Below are positions 35,025 to 43,938 of a stretch of 64,000 bases of DNA, in pieces. Every line of letters begins with the position of its first letter. Positions within the stretch are counted from its first letter, which is position 1. The notes under the pieces were generated by a model, which saw nothing but the letters and a program-made list of their open reading frames with translations, did not search any database and was not told where the DNA came from. Position numbers and translations under genes: made by a program. The DNA comes from an uncultured Mycoplasmatota bacterium. GTDB lineage: Bacteria; Bacillota_I; Bacilli_A; Izemoplasmatales; Izemoplasmataceae. The stretch is taken from assembly GCA_913062645.1 (NCBI GenBank), contig CAJXVW010000001.1, positions 744,001-808,000 on the forward strand, in the 5' to 3' direction.

Positions 35025-36113
35025 ATGAACCACACAGCACTGCATGACACCCACGTCAAGCTGGGTGCGAAAATGACGGAATTCGCGGGCTTCGACATGC
35101 CCATCTCCTACACGTCGATCACCGAAGAACATCGGATGGTGCGCGAACAATGCGGCATCTTCGACGTGTCGCACATGGGGGAAATCTGCGTTCGTGGCCC
35201 GGAGGCCGAACAACTTGTCGATCGCCTGTTCACGAACGATGTGGCGGGCATGGCGCCCAACCAGGTGACCTACGGCATGATGTGCTACGACGATGGTGGC
35301 GTGGTCGACGATCTCCTGGTGTACAAGTTCGCCAGCGATCACATCCTGCTGGTCGTCAACGCGTCGAACATCGCCAAGGATTTCGCCTGGGTCACCTCCC
35401 ACAACAACTTCGACTGCAAGGTCACCGACGAGTCACCCAACTTCAGCGAAGTCGCCCTGCAGGGACCCCATGCGCAGACGTTGCTTCAGCAGTTCACCGA
35501 TTTCGATCTGGAGCAAATCACCTTTTTCACCTTCCGGACGATCACCGTCAACCATCATGAGATGCTCGTTAGCCGAACCGGCTACACCGGGGAAGACGGA
35601 TTCGAGATCTATGGCGCGCACGACGACATCGTCGAACTGTGGGACGCGCTCCTGGAGCAAGGCGGCGAGCACATCGCGCCGATCGGTCTTGGCGCCCGTG
35701 ACACACTGCGCTTCGAAGTTGCATTGCCATTGTACGGGAATGAACTCAGCAAGGACATCACACCACTCGAAGCGGGGCTGTCCTTCGCCGTCGCGTTCGA
35801 TGCCGCCGACTTCATCGGCAAGGACGCACTGCTTGCTCAGAAGGAAACCAAGACGAGCCGTCGCATCTGCGGGTTGAAACTCTTGGACAAAGGCATCATC
35901 CGGCACGGATACCCGGTCTTTGCCGGAAATGCGGAAGTCGGTTTCGTGACGACCGGATACATCGCTCCGACGTCGGGGGAAACCGTCGCCCTGGCGATGA
36001 TTGATCGGCCCCATGACAAGCTTGGCAGTGAGCTCGAAGTGGAAATCCGCGGAAAGCGAAAAAAAGTTGTCGTAATTAGTAAAAAGTTTTATAATAAGAA
36101 ATATAAGAAATAG
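35025..36113 (+). CDS. gcvT: Glycine cleavage T protein (aminomethyltransferase)
   Basis: A 362-residue tetrahydrofolate-dependent aminomethyltransferase. It takes the aminomethyl group from lipoylated GcvH, releasing ammonia and forming methylene-THF. Hallmarks: HVKLGAKMTEFAGFDMPISY near the N-terminus, FDVSHMGEI, SRTGYTGEDGFEIY and GARDTLRFEVALPLYG. Length and domain order are standard. It starts two bases after the ligase/synthase stop with AAGGAGA upstream, and gcvH follows after a 12-base gap. Confidence 0.96.
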   Translation: MNHTALHDTHVKLGAKMTEFAGFDMPISYTSITEEHRMVREQCGIFDVSHMGEICVRGPEAEQLVDRLFTNDVAGMAPNQVTYGMMCYDDGGVVDDLLVYKFASDHILLVVNASNIAKDFAWVTSHNNFDCKVTDESPNFSEVALQGPHAQTLLQQFTDFDLEQITFFTFRTITVNHHEMLVSRTGYTGEDGFEIYGAHDDIVELWDALLEQGGEHIAPIGLGARDTLRFEVALPLYGNELSKDITPLEAGLSFAVAFDAADFIGKDALLAQKETKTSRRICGLKLLDKGIIRHGYPVFAGNAEVGFVTTGYIAPTSGETVALAMIDRPHDKLGSELEVEIRGKRKKVVVISKKFYNKKYKK

Positions 36114-36125
36114 AGGAGGAGAACA

Positions 36126-36503
36126 ATGAGCAAGATTGTCAAAGGATTGTACTACACCAATACCCACGAATGGGTGAAAGTCGAAGACGGCTTCGCGTAC
36201 ATCGGCATCACCGACTACGCGCAGGAATCGCTCGGCGAAATCGTCTTTGTGGAACTCCCCGAAGAAGAAACCGCCGTCGAGGCCGGCGAAGAGTTTGGCG
36301 CGATCGAAAGCGTCAAGGCCGCCAGCGACATCATCTCCCCGGTGACGGGCACGATCGTCGTCGTCAACGACGAACTCGAAGACAGCCCCGAACTGCTCAA
36401 CGAAGATCCGTATGAAAACTGGATCGTCAAGGTCGATCTGGAGGATGAAACGGAACTGAACAAACTACTCAACGCAGACGAATACGAAGACATCTGCGAG
36501 TAG
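36126..36503 (+). CDS. gcvH: Glycine cleavage H protein (lipoyl carrier)
   Basis: A 125-residue lipoyl-domain carrier that shuttles the aminomethyl group between P, T and L proteins. The lipoylation Lys is residue 64 in IESVKAASD, and HEWVKVEDGFAYIGITDYAQ is the typical N-terminal hairpin. AGAGGAGG lies before the ATG. It is the likely substrate of the fused ligase/lipoyl synthase at the head of the operon. The acidic C-terminus is normal for the family. Confidence 0.97.
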   Translation: MSKIVKGLYYTNTHEWVKVEDGFAYIGITDYAQESLGEIVFVELPEEETAVEAGEEFGAIESVKAASDIISPVTGTIVVVNDELEDSPELLNEDPYENWIVKVDLEDETELNKLLNADEYEDICE

Positions 36504-36517
36504 AGGAGGAACCGATC

Positions 36518-37846
36518 GTGTTCAAATACTTGCCGCACACGGAACACGACATCAAGGAAATGTTACAAGTTATTGGTGTATCCGACATCAATGACTTGTT
36601 TCATGAGATACCCCAGTCCCTGAAGAACCTTGATCTCGATGTCCCGTCCTCGCACAGCGAACTGGAGATTCACCGCCGCTTCGACGAACTGGCGGCGAAG
36701 AATCGCAAACTGATCCCATTTGTCGGCGCCGGCGCGTACGACCACTACACGCCAAGCATCATCCGGCATCTGATCGAACGTCAAGAGTATCTGACGTCCT
36801 ATACACCGTATCAACCGGAGATTTCACAGGGCACTCTCCAGTACATCTTCGAATTTCAATCGATCGTCACCGAACTGACCGGCATGGACGTTGCCAACGC
36901 CTCGATGTACGACGGTGCGACGGCGACCGCCGAAGCGATGTTCATGGCCACCGGGGCCAAACGCCGCAACAAGATTCTCGTCAGTTCGACCGTCAATCCC
37001 AACATCAAACAGGTGATTGCGACCTACGCCCATTACCGGGGCCTCGAGGTCGCCTTTGTCGCGGAACAAGACGGCATCACCGATGCCGCGGATTTCCTCG
37101 CCAAGAACGATAAGGACGTCGCCGGCCTGATCGTGCAGAGTCCCAATTTCTACGGCATCATCGAAGACGTCGGCCAATTTCGCGCCCCGCTCGATGAGAC
37201 CAAAGGGCTGTTGATCGTCAACAGCGATCTCGCATCACTATCGATCCTCAAGACGCCTGGTGAACAAGGCGCCGACATCGCCGTCGGCGATGCCCAATCA
37301 CTCGGTGTGCCGCTGCAGTACGGCGGACCCTACATCGGCTATCTCGCCACCACCAGCAAACTGATGCGCAAGATGCCCGGACGTATTTGCGGCGTCACGC
37401 GTGACGCCGACGGCAAACGCGCATTCGTACTGACCTTGCAGGCACGGGAACAGCACATCCGCCGCGACAAGGCCAACTCCAACATCTGCTCCAACCAGAG
37501 TCTGCTCGCGTTGTTCGTCACCATCTACAGCACGGTGATGGGCAAACAGGGCGTGGTCGAAGCGCAGCAGAAGTCGCACGACGCAACCGCCCATCTGGCC
37601 CAGCGGCTGATCGCCACCGGGCAGTTCGAAGCGGCCTTCGATCGTCCGTTCTTCAAGGATGTCGCCCTGCGGTCCAAACTGTCTCCTGAGGTCATTGAAT
37701 CTACCTGCATCGAACACGGCTTCCTCGGTCCCTTGTGGCTTGGTCGTTACGATGACAATCTCGCCGACGTGTTCCTGTTCGGTGCCACCGAGAAACGCAC
37801 CAAGGACGAAATCGACGCCTTCGTCGGCATATGGGAGGTACGATGA
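36518..37846 (+). CDS. gcvPA: Glycine dehydrogenase (decarboxylating) subunit 1
   Basis: A 442-residue N-terminal half of the P protein, the split form found in many Bacillota and thermophiles. It forms an alpha2beta2 complex with GcvPB. Recognisable pieces: IGVSDINDLFHEIP, FVGAGAYDHYTPSIIRHL, TPYQPEISQGTLQYIFEFQ, GMDVANASMYDGATA and GGPYIGYLA. The start is GTG with GAGGAGG upstream; no ATG fits better. Its stop overlaps the start of gcvPB (TGATG), giving translational coupling for equal subunit amounts. Confidence 0.95.
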   Translation: MFKYLPHTEHDIKEMLQVIGVSDINDLFHEIPQSLKNLDLDVPSSHSELEIHRRFDELAAKNRKLIPFVGAGAYDHYTPSIIRHLIERQEYLTSYTPYQPEISQGTLQYIFEFQSIVTELTGMDVANASMYDGATATAEAMFMATGAKRRNKILVSSTVNPNIKQVIATYAHYRGLEVAFVAEQDGITDAADFLAKNDKDVAGLIVQSPNFYGIIEDVGQFRAPLDETKGLLIVNSDLASLSILKTPGEQGADIAVGDAQSLGVPLQYGGPYIGYLATTSKLMRKMPGRICGVTRDADGKRAFVLTLQAREQHIRRDKANSNICSNQSLLALFVTIYSTVMGKQGVVEAQQKSHDATAHLAQRLIATGQFEAAFDRPFFKDVALRSKLSPEVIESTCIEHGFLGPLWLGRYDDNLADVFLFGATEKRTKDEIDAFVGIWEVR

Positions 37847-39288
37847 TGTATTACGACAAACTGATTTTCGAGATCTCGACCCCCGGTCGCAAAGGCTACA
37901 GTCTTCCCGACACCGGCATCCCCGCCGCTCCCATCGACGCATCGCTCCAGCGCACCGCACCGGCCGAACTTCCGGAAGTCAGCGAACTGGAAACGCTGCG
38001 CCACTACACCAACGTCAGCTTCAAGAACTTCGGCATCGAGAAGGGCTTCTATCCGCTCGGTTCATGCACGATGAAATACAACCCCAAGATCAACCAGGAC
38101 ATCGCCAACCGCGAAGCCTTCCAGATTCATCCCCTGCAGCCCGCATCAACCGTCCAGGGCATGCTGGAAATCTATTACGAAACGCAGCGCATTCTGTCCG
38201 AACTGAGCGGTCTCGACACGTTCACGCTCAATTCCTATGCCGGCGCCCATGGCGAACTGGTCGGTCTGATGATCATGAAGAAATACCACGAAGACCGCGG
38301 TGATCTGAAACGCACCAAGGTCATCGTTCCCGACAGCGCCCACGGCACCAACCCGGCAAGCGCCACGGTCGCCGGGTTCGAAAGCGTCGAAGTCAAGTCG
38401 AACAAGGACGGCACCGTTCACATCGAGGACCTCAAGCAGGTGCTCGGCGATGACATCGCCGGCATCATGCTGACCAATCCCAACACTGTCGGCATGTTCG
38501 AAAAAGACATCCTCGCCATCGCCGAACTCGTCCATGAGGCGGGCGGTCTCTTGTATTACGACGGCGCCAATCTCAACCCGCTGCTCGGCGTCGCCCGTCC
38601 CGGTGACATGGGCTTCGATATCATGCACATCAACCTGCACAAAACCTTCTCCACACCGCACGGTGGCGGTGGACCGGGATCCGGTCCGGTCGGCGTCAAG
38701 GCCTTCCTGGCCGATTATCTGCCCCGCCCGGTCGTCAAGAAGGAGAACGATCAATACACGATCGACTACGACGCTCCCGACGCGATCGGCCAGATCAGTC
38801 ATTTCTTCGGTAACATCGGCGTCGTCGTCAAGGCTTACACCTATCTGCTGACCGTCGGAAAAGAACACTTCAGCGAAGTCGGCAAGTTCAGCGTGCTCAA
38901 CGCCAACTACATCAAGGAATCACTCAAGGATCTCTACGAACTGCCGATCGACGACATCTGCAAGCATGAGTTCGTGTTCAACGGCCTGAAGGACAAGTCC
39001 GCGCACGTGACGACGCTCGACGTCGCCAAACGGCTGCTCGACTACGACGTCCATCCGCCGACGATTTATTTCCCGCTCGTGTTCAAGGAAGCGTTGATGA
39101 TCGAACCACCGGAAACCGAAAGCAAACAGACGATCGATCAGTTCATCGCCATCATGCGCAAGGTCGCTGAAGAAGCCAAAACGGATCCCGATCTGGTCAA
39201 GGGCGCGCCCTACACGACGGTCGTTCGCCGGCTCGACGAGGCCCAGGCGGCCCGCAATCCGATTGTCAAGTATCGTGATTTGACATGA
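37846..39288 (+). CDS. gcvPB: Glycine dehydrogenase (decarboxylating) subunit 2
   Basis: A 480-residue PLP-binding half of the P protein, which decarboxylates glycine and loads the aminomethyl group on lipoyl-GcvH. The PLP Lys is residue 266 in NLHKTFSTPHGGGGPG; MKYNPKINQD and DSAHGTNPASA are other family motifs. Of two adjacent ATG codons, 37846 is favoured because GGGAGG is seven bases upstream and it overlaps the previous stop. The end overlaps the lpd start (ATGA). All residues expected for activity are present. Confidence 0.95.
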   Translation: MYYDKLIFEISTPGRKGYSLPDTGIPAAPIDASLQRTAPAELPEVSELETLRHYTNVSFKNFGIEKGFYPLGSCTMKYNPKINQDIANREAFQIHPLQPASTVQGMLEIYYETQRILSELSGLDTFTLNSYAGAHGELVGLMIMKKYHEDRGDLKRTKVIVPDSAHGTNPASATVAGFESVEVKSNKDGTVHIEDLKQVLGDDIAGIMLTNPNTVGMFEKDILAIAELVHEAGGLLYYDGANLNPLLGVARPGDMGFDIMHINLHKTFSTPHGGGGPGSGPVGVKAFLADYLPRPVVKKENDQYTIDYDAPDAIGQISHFFGNIGVVVKAYTYLLTVGKEHFSEVGKFSVLNANYIKESLKDLYELPIDDICKHEFVFNGLKDKSAHVTTLDVAKRLLDYDVHPPTIYFPLVFKEALMIEPPETESKQTIDQFIAIMRKVAEEAKTDPDLVKGAPYTTVVRRLDEAQAARNPIVKYRDLT

Positions 39289-40631
39289 CCGATCTCGTCA
39301 TCATCGGCGCCGGCCCCGGCGGCTTTGACACCGCGCTGTTCGCCGCCGAGCGAGGACTGGACGTCGTGCTCATTGAAAAGGAACAAGTCGGTGGAACCTG
39401 CCTCAACTGGGGCTGCATTCCAACCAAGGCACTCTACCACAACGCCAAACACCTGCTGGATCTTGCCGACATCGACACCTTCGGTGTTGATTTGAAGGGC
39501 TATTCGATCGACTACGACAAAATCCGCAGTCGCAAAGAACAAATCGTCAAAGATCAGATCGACAACATCAAAACATCGCTCCAACGCTCTGGTGTCCGGC
39601 TCATCCGCGGCACCGCAACCATCGACGATGCGACGCATGTCCGTGTCGGCGATGAAACGATTGAAACCAGCCGCATCATCATCGCCACTGGATCTTCGGT
39701 CCGGCCACTCGATTTTCCCGGTAACGACCTCGACATCGTCGTCGATTCGCGTCGGATTTTGGAGCTCAGGACGTTCCCGAAACGACTGGTCGTAATCGGT
39801 GGGGGCGTGATCGGATGTGAAATGGCGTCGATCTTCCGTGCCTTCGAATGCGAGGTCACACTGGTCGAGTTTCAGAGCGATTTGTTGCCGCCATTCGATG
39901 CGGATCTTCGCAAGCGCGCCCGCAATCTCTACAAGCGCGCCGGCATCGACATTCATACGAACAGCGAACTAACCGAAGTCAAAGACACCGGTGATGGCCA
40001 TGTCGCGGTCGTCAAGACGAAAAAAGGCGATGTGGAGATACCAACCGACATGGTGCTCGTCGCCACCGGTCGCATACCAAACTTCGGCGGACTCGACCTC
40101 AAGGGGCTCGCTATCGCCCATACCAAACACGGCATCGCCGTCGACACCAACAAAATGACATCGGTGGACGGCATCTACGCCATCGGTGACGTCAACGGCG
40201 AACTGATGCTCGCCCACAAGGCGACCTACGACGGCTACAAGGCCGTCAGCCACATCCTCGACGTCGATTTGCCGATCCGCTTCGATCTGGTGCCTTCGGT
40301 GGTGTTCAGTTTCCCCGAACTCGCCTCCGTCGGCAAGACCGAGGACGAACTCAAAGGCAATGGTGTCTCCTACCGGAAGAACAAGTACCTGTACAAGACC
40401 AACGGCAAAGCCCAGTGCATGAATGAAACCGACGGCTTCGTCAAGATGCTCGTCGATGACAACGGGGTGCTGCTCGGTTGTCACATCATCGGGGCCGATG
40501 CTTCGACGCTGATTCACGAAGTGACGGCGATGATGAATCGCAACATCACGATCGATGATTACAAAAGCGTGATCCACGCTCACCCGACCCTGTCGGAAAT
40601 CATCGGCGAATGCATCAAGGGATTCGATTGA
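39285..40631 (+). CDS. lpd: Dihydrolipoamide dehydrogenase (L protein)
   Basis: A 448-residue FAD enzyme that reoxidises the dihydrolipoyl group of GcvH with NAD. The FAD-binding GAGPGGFDTALFAAE opens the protein. The redox pair Cys39/Cys44 lies in GGTCLNWGCIP. The NAD-binding VIGGGVIGCE follows, and the C-terminal His-Glu pair in HAHPTLSE completes the active site. No fused lipoyl domain. It is the last gene of the glycine cleavage operon and is coupled to gcvPB by a four-base overlap. No pyruvate dehydrogenase genes are nearby, so glycine cleavage is the local partner. Confidence 0.96.
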   Translation: MTDLVIIGAGPGGFDTALFAAERGLDVVLIEKEQVGGTCLNWGCIPTKALYHNAKHLLDLADIDTFGVDLKGYSIDYDKIRSRKEQIVKDQIDNIKTSLQRSGVRLIRGTATIDDATHVRVGDETIETSRIIIATGSSVRPLDFPGNDLDIVVDSRRILELRTFPKRLVVIGGGVIGCEMASIFRAFECEVTLVEFQSDLLPPFDADLRKRARNLYKRAGIDIHTNSELTEVKDTGDGHVAVVKTKKGDVEIPTDMVLVATGRIPNFGGLDLKGLAIAHTKHGIAVDTNKMTSVDGIYAIGDVNGELMLAHKATYDGYKAVSHILDVDLPIRFDLVPSVVFSFPELASVGKTEDELKGNGVSYRKNKYLYKTNGKAQCMNETDGFVKMLVDDNGVLLGCHIIGADASTLIHEVTAMMNRNITIDDYKSVIHAHPTLSEIIGECIKGFD

Positions 40632-40638
40632 TACAAAA

Positions 40639-40668
40639 AAAAGACCAACCGTGTCGGTTGGTCTTTTG
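40639..40668. terminator. Bidirectional terminator between lpd and the minor pilin operon
   Basis: AAAAGACCAACC pairs perfectly with GGTTGGTCTTTT around GTGTC, with A upstream and T downstream. Confidence 0.9.
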
Positions 40669-40680
40669 TCTATTTGGATG

Positions 40681-42510
40681 TTATTCGACGATCAGTTCGC
40701 TGCGTTCGAAGCTGTAGGTGCCTTCGGACACCACGACTGTTTCAAAGACGGGCAGTTCGACGAACGAATCCTGGAGACTCGCCTCGTTGACGACGTCGTA
40801 AATGAACGAGTTGCGGTTGGTCTGGGAAGCGGGAACGGCCTGACCGCTGTTGTTGATGTAGCCACGGTAGGAGTTGATGACGATGCCGTGGATGGGATCG
40901 CCGTTCTCATCCTCAACCGGGATGTAGTTTCCGGAATTGTCACGCGCGGCGGCAAAGAAGATGCCGTTCACTTGAAGTCGGGAATTGACAAGATCCATGT
41001 AAATTGATTCTTCGGTATAAACGACCCAGTCGAAGATGGTCGGGGCACTGCTCGAGTTGTGGGATTCGAACATCGAGTTGAGGAAAATGTTGTCGACGCC
41101 AAGCAATGCGAACGAGTAACTGTTGCCGCCGCCGGCATCTTCAAATCCTTCGCCCTCGTCAAATTCGATGTACGTTTGTCCGACGACGTAGAATCCGCCT
41201 TCGATGGCGATCGATTGACCGCTGAAGTACAAATCGCCAAGCACCACGATGATTCCTTGATAATCGATTTGTGCGGCGTTGTCGAAGGTCAAGTCGCCCG
41301 TGACGATGAACGTTTCGGTTTCAAAGTTGCTGATGGTGAAATCTTCACTGATCGTCAAGTTGCCATCGTAAATGGCACCATAGGACACGGTTTCGGCTTC
41401 GCTGGATGGATCGAAGTCAACCACGCTGGTCAGATCCGTGTAGGGTTCGGTTGAAGCACCATAGGTGCAGACTTCCGTCCATTTGCCTTTGATCTTGACG
41501 AGTTCGCATTCTTCTTCCGGTGCCCCGGAATTGGCCAACACGACACTGGCGATGTTGCTGATTGACATGGGATCGGAAATGGTCCGTTCCAGGGTCGGTC
41601 CATCGTTCTTTACGTAATCGACGATTTGATCCTGAAGTGAGAAGGAACCGAAGAAGTCGGCAATGATCTTGTCGCCATTGACGGTTCCGGTTTCAAGACC
41701 GCTGCCTTCAATGTCCAACACCAGGGAATCCTGGTACTCAAACGGGTCGTTGATGGTCGGACCGACGGTGAAACATGTCGATGGACAATAAGTATAGCTG
41801 TTGGTGAAATATACGTCGGAGGCGGAGCCGTTCCCGTTGAAATCCGGATAGGCCCCGGAGTCGGTTGGGGTGAGTTCGGGCGTCAGGGTGCCGCCACCAT
41901 TGGTTTTTTCAATGTAGGGTGACACATAGCCGAAGTGGATGTCACCGGCAAAAATACCGGCGTCGCGCAGATAGCCACCATTGAGTATCAAATGGCCGTT
42001 CGTTGCGAGCGAGAAGTCAAACGGATCCAGTTGTTCGACTTCGGTGCCGACGTTGGACACATACGAGTACATGACCAAGGTGCGACCGCTGTCGGTCGGA
42101 CAACTGAAACGGTACACACGCGACTCGCCTTCGGCGGTTTCACCGAATTCTTCAAATCCTGCGGTTCCCGTTACGTTGGTAACGGTGACGCCATAATTGG
42201 CGAGCACGTTGGGGATTTCCGTTGCCTCGTAACTTGCGAAATCGCCCTCGGGAGCCTGATCGGGGTCGATGTATGCTTCGAACTCGCTGATGGCGAGTTT
42301 GAGGAAGGATTCACAGACGACCGATTCCTCGATGAACTCGTTGCGGGCGTTTGCCGTGGTGTATTGGTTCACGGTGATTTGCGCGATGCTGCTGATCGAG
42401 ATGCCGATGACGACCATCGTGATGAACGCAATCGCCAAAACATTGCCGTTTTGATTCAAACGGACACGATTGGCAAACAATTTTTGAATGAATTTGCGAA
42501 TGTCGGTCAT
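40681..42510 (-). CDS. Large PilX-like pilus-associated surface protein
   Basis: A 609-residue protein. The N-terminus MTDIRKFIQKLFANRVRLNQ precedes NGNVLAIAFITMVVIGISIS, one long hydrophobic helix like the one in PilX-type proteins, but without the Gly|Phe cleavage site and Glu5 of classical prepilins. The remaining ~560 residues are extracellular, acidic, beta-rich and contain Cys pairs. It may be a large minor pilin or tip protein; adhesion is a guess. ATG at 42510 follows GGAGGTG and is preferred to a start 8 codons earlier. It is the last gene of a three-gene minus-strand operon with two pseudopilins. Confidence 0.6.
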   Translation of the reverse strand: MTDIRKFIQKLFANRVRLNQNGNVLAIAFITMVVIGISISSIAQITVNQYTTANARNEFIEESVVCESFLKLAISEFEAYIDPDQAPEGDFASYEATEIPNVLANYGVTVTNVTGTAGFEEFGETAEGESRVYRFSCPTDSGRTLVMYSYVSNVGTEVEQLDPFDFSLATNGHLILNGGYLRDAGIFAGDIHFGYVSPYIEKTNGGGTLTPELTPTDSGAYPDFNGNGSASDVYFTNSYTYCPSTCFTVGPTINDPFEYQDSLVLDIEGSGLETGTVNGDKIIADFFGSFSLQDQIVDYVKNDGPTLERTISDPMSISNIASVVLANSGAPEEECELVKIKGKWTEVCTYGASTEPYTDLTSVVDFDPSSEAETVSYGAIYDGNLTISEDFTISNFETETFIVTGDLTFDNAAQIDYQGIIVVLGDLYFSGQSIAIEGGFYVVGQTYIEFDEGEGFEDAGGGNSYSFALLGVDNIFLNSMFESHNSSSAPTIFDWVVYTEESIYMDLVNSRLQVNGIFFAAARDNSGNYIPVEDENGDPIHGIVINSYRGYINNSGQAVPASQTNRNSFIYDVVNEASLQDSFVELPVFETVVVSEGTYSFERSELIVE

Positions 42511-42579
42511 ATGCACACCTCCAGACAGTTCCATTATATTACATATGATACAAGAAAGTTGTGAAAAAGCAATGAATAT

Positions 42580-43194
42580 CTAAACAATTATGGTTGTGAC
42601 AAACGTTCGTGTGTCAGATCGATTGCCTTCACTGTACTCATATGAGATGATCAGTTCGAGACGGATGATGCCATCGTCGCAGATGTCGTTCGATGGTTCG
42701 ATCGCACAAGTGTCGGGATCGATTTCAATCAAGGAAACAGAAGAACCATTTTCGATTTTGATTTTGGATGAATGCAGCAGATTGCCGTTGTAGGTGAGCT
42801 GCTGATTCACCTTGTCATAGGTAAGGATGTCGGTGACGGGATTCGAATAGTCGCGGATGATGACATTACCGACGCCCACCGTGATGTCGTACTCGTGTGT
42901 GATGTGAATGACGGTTTGAGTCGGGCTGTCTTCGACGATTTCAATGGAGTGCGGTTGCAGATTGAATACGTTGGCTTGGATGCGTTCGCCGAGCAAGTAA
43001 CTTTGATCGATGACCATGTTCTCAAACTCTACCAGTCGTTGCGTGCGGATGTTCATTACGAGCATCTGCATCAGCATCACCATGACGACCGAACCGATGG
43101 CGATCGAGATCAGCAGTTCGATAATGGTCAGACCCGATTGGTCGGATTGTCTGTTGCGCCACTTCTGCATTAGTTTCTTCCAGATGTTATTCAT
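42580..43194 (-). CDS. Minor prepilin, PilW/GspJ-like
   Basis: A 204-residue prepilin. After a charged leader comes QSGLTIIELLISIAIGSVVM, a type III signal with Gly before the cleavage point and Glu at mature position 5. Cleavage by the prepilin peptidase encoded in this window is expected. The extracellular part has two Cys near the end (DTCAIEPSNDIC). ATG at 43194 is chosen over TTG at 43200 because GGAAGGG fits and ATG is stronger. It overlaps the upstream prepilin gene by 8 bases. Likely role: initiation or tip of the type IV pilus. Confidence 0.82.
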   Translation of the reverse strand: MNNIWKKLMQKWRNRQSDQSGLTIIELLISIAIGSVVMVMLMQMLVMNIRTQRLVEFENMVIDQSYLLGERIQANVFNLQPHSIEIVEDSPTQTVIHITHEYDITVGVGNVIIRDYSNPVTDILTYDKVNQQLTYNGNLLHSSKIKIENGSSVSLIEIDPDTCAIEPSNDICDDGIIRLELIISYEYSEGNRSDTRTFVTTIIV

Positions 43195-43768
43195 CGGCAA
43201 TCAACCCTTCCATGACGAAAAATTGATCGGGGTCATCGTAATAGTCAATCCACACGATGACGCGGATCACACCCTGCAGATCGGTGCCGTCCAAGGTACT
43301 GGTGATGTCCGTGCTGTTCTGGATGTGATTGCGGACCCGCGGGACGATTGACTCGTCGGCGAGCAATTGGTTGTATTCGGCGGTGGTGAGACTGTAATCG
43401 AACATGTACATTTTATATTCTGTGGCGTCAAACGTCTGATTGCTCCAAATCTGATTGAAAATGTTGTCGCAGAGGTTTTGCGATGCGTTCGCTGCGAGCG
43501 TATTGCATGTCGTGCCATTGACTTCGATGAAGAACTCGTTATTGCCGTTGGCGGTGTCAAGCAGCGTGCGGAATTCAGAAAAGTCAATTTTGGCGATGCT
43601 GTAGAACGCGCCGTCCGCAATGCTGCTGGCAATTTCGTGATTTTGCGACCGGTCGTTCAGCCGGATCGAATTCGTGTACGATGCCATGAGCGGAACCAAA
43701 ATGACCGTTGAGAGCACCAGAACGGCCAAAAGTTCAATCAATGAGAACCCGTTTTGATTGCGTTTCAT
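43187..43768 (-). CDS. Minor prepilin, PilV/GspI-like
   Basis: A 193-residue prepilin with a short leader MKRNQNG followed by FSLIELLAVLVLSTVILVP, the classical cleavage site with Phe at mature +1 and Glu at +5. The rest is an extracellular domain with two Cys (TTCNTL and QNLC). ATG at 43768 follows GGGAGGT; an in-frame extension to 43855 would cross the promoter. First gene of the minus-strand pilus operon; the next prepilin overlaps its end by 8 bases. Confidence 0.85.
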   Translation of the reverse strand: MKRNQNGFSLIELLAVLVLSTVILVPLMASYTNSIRLNDRSQNHEIASSIADGAFYSIAKIDFSEFRTLLDTANGNNEFFIEVNGTTCNTLAANASQNLCDNIFNQIWSNQTFDATEYKMYMFDYSLTTAEYNQLLADESIVPRVRNHIQNSTDITSTLDGTDLQGVIRVIVWIDYYDDPDQFFVMEGLIADE

Positions 43769-43802
43769 CCGTACTGACCTCCCATCGCTTTTGGATGTAC
43801 AT

Positions 43803-43831
43803 ATTATACCACAGTCAATTTTCAAATGCAA
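43803..43831 (-). promoter_or_regulatory. Promoter of the minus-strand minor pilin operon
   Basis: On the minus strand TTGCAT and TATAAT are 17 bases apart, with TGG directly before the -10 box. Confidence 0.8.
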
Positions 43832-43876
43832 AAGACTTGTTGTTATTTGTACCATTTATCAATTGTTTAATTTTTT

Positions 43877-43905
43877 TTGTAAATCTAGTCAATATGTAGT
43901 ATAAT
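43877..43905 (+). promoter_or_regulatory. Promoter of the vanW-like/pilB/pilC unit
   Basis: TTGTAA and TATAAT are 17 bases apart, divergent from the minor pilin promoter. Confidence 0.75.
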
Positions 43906-43938
43906 GATTTTGAACGTAATGCTATGGGGTGATTTCGC

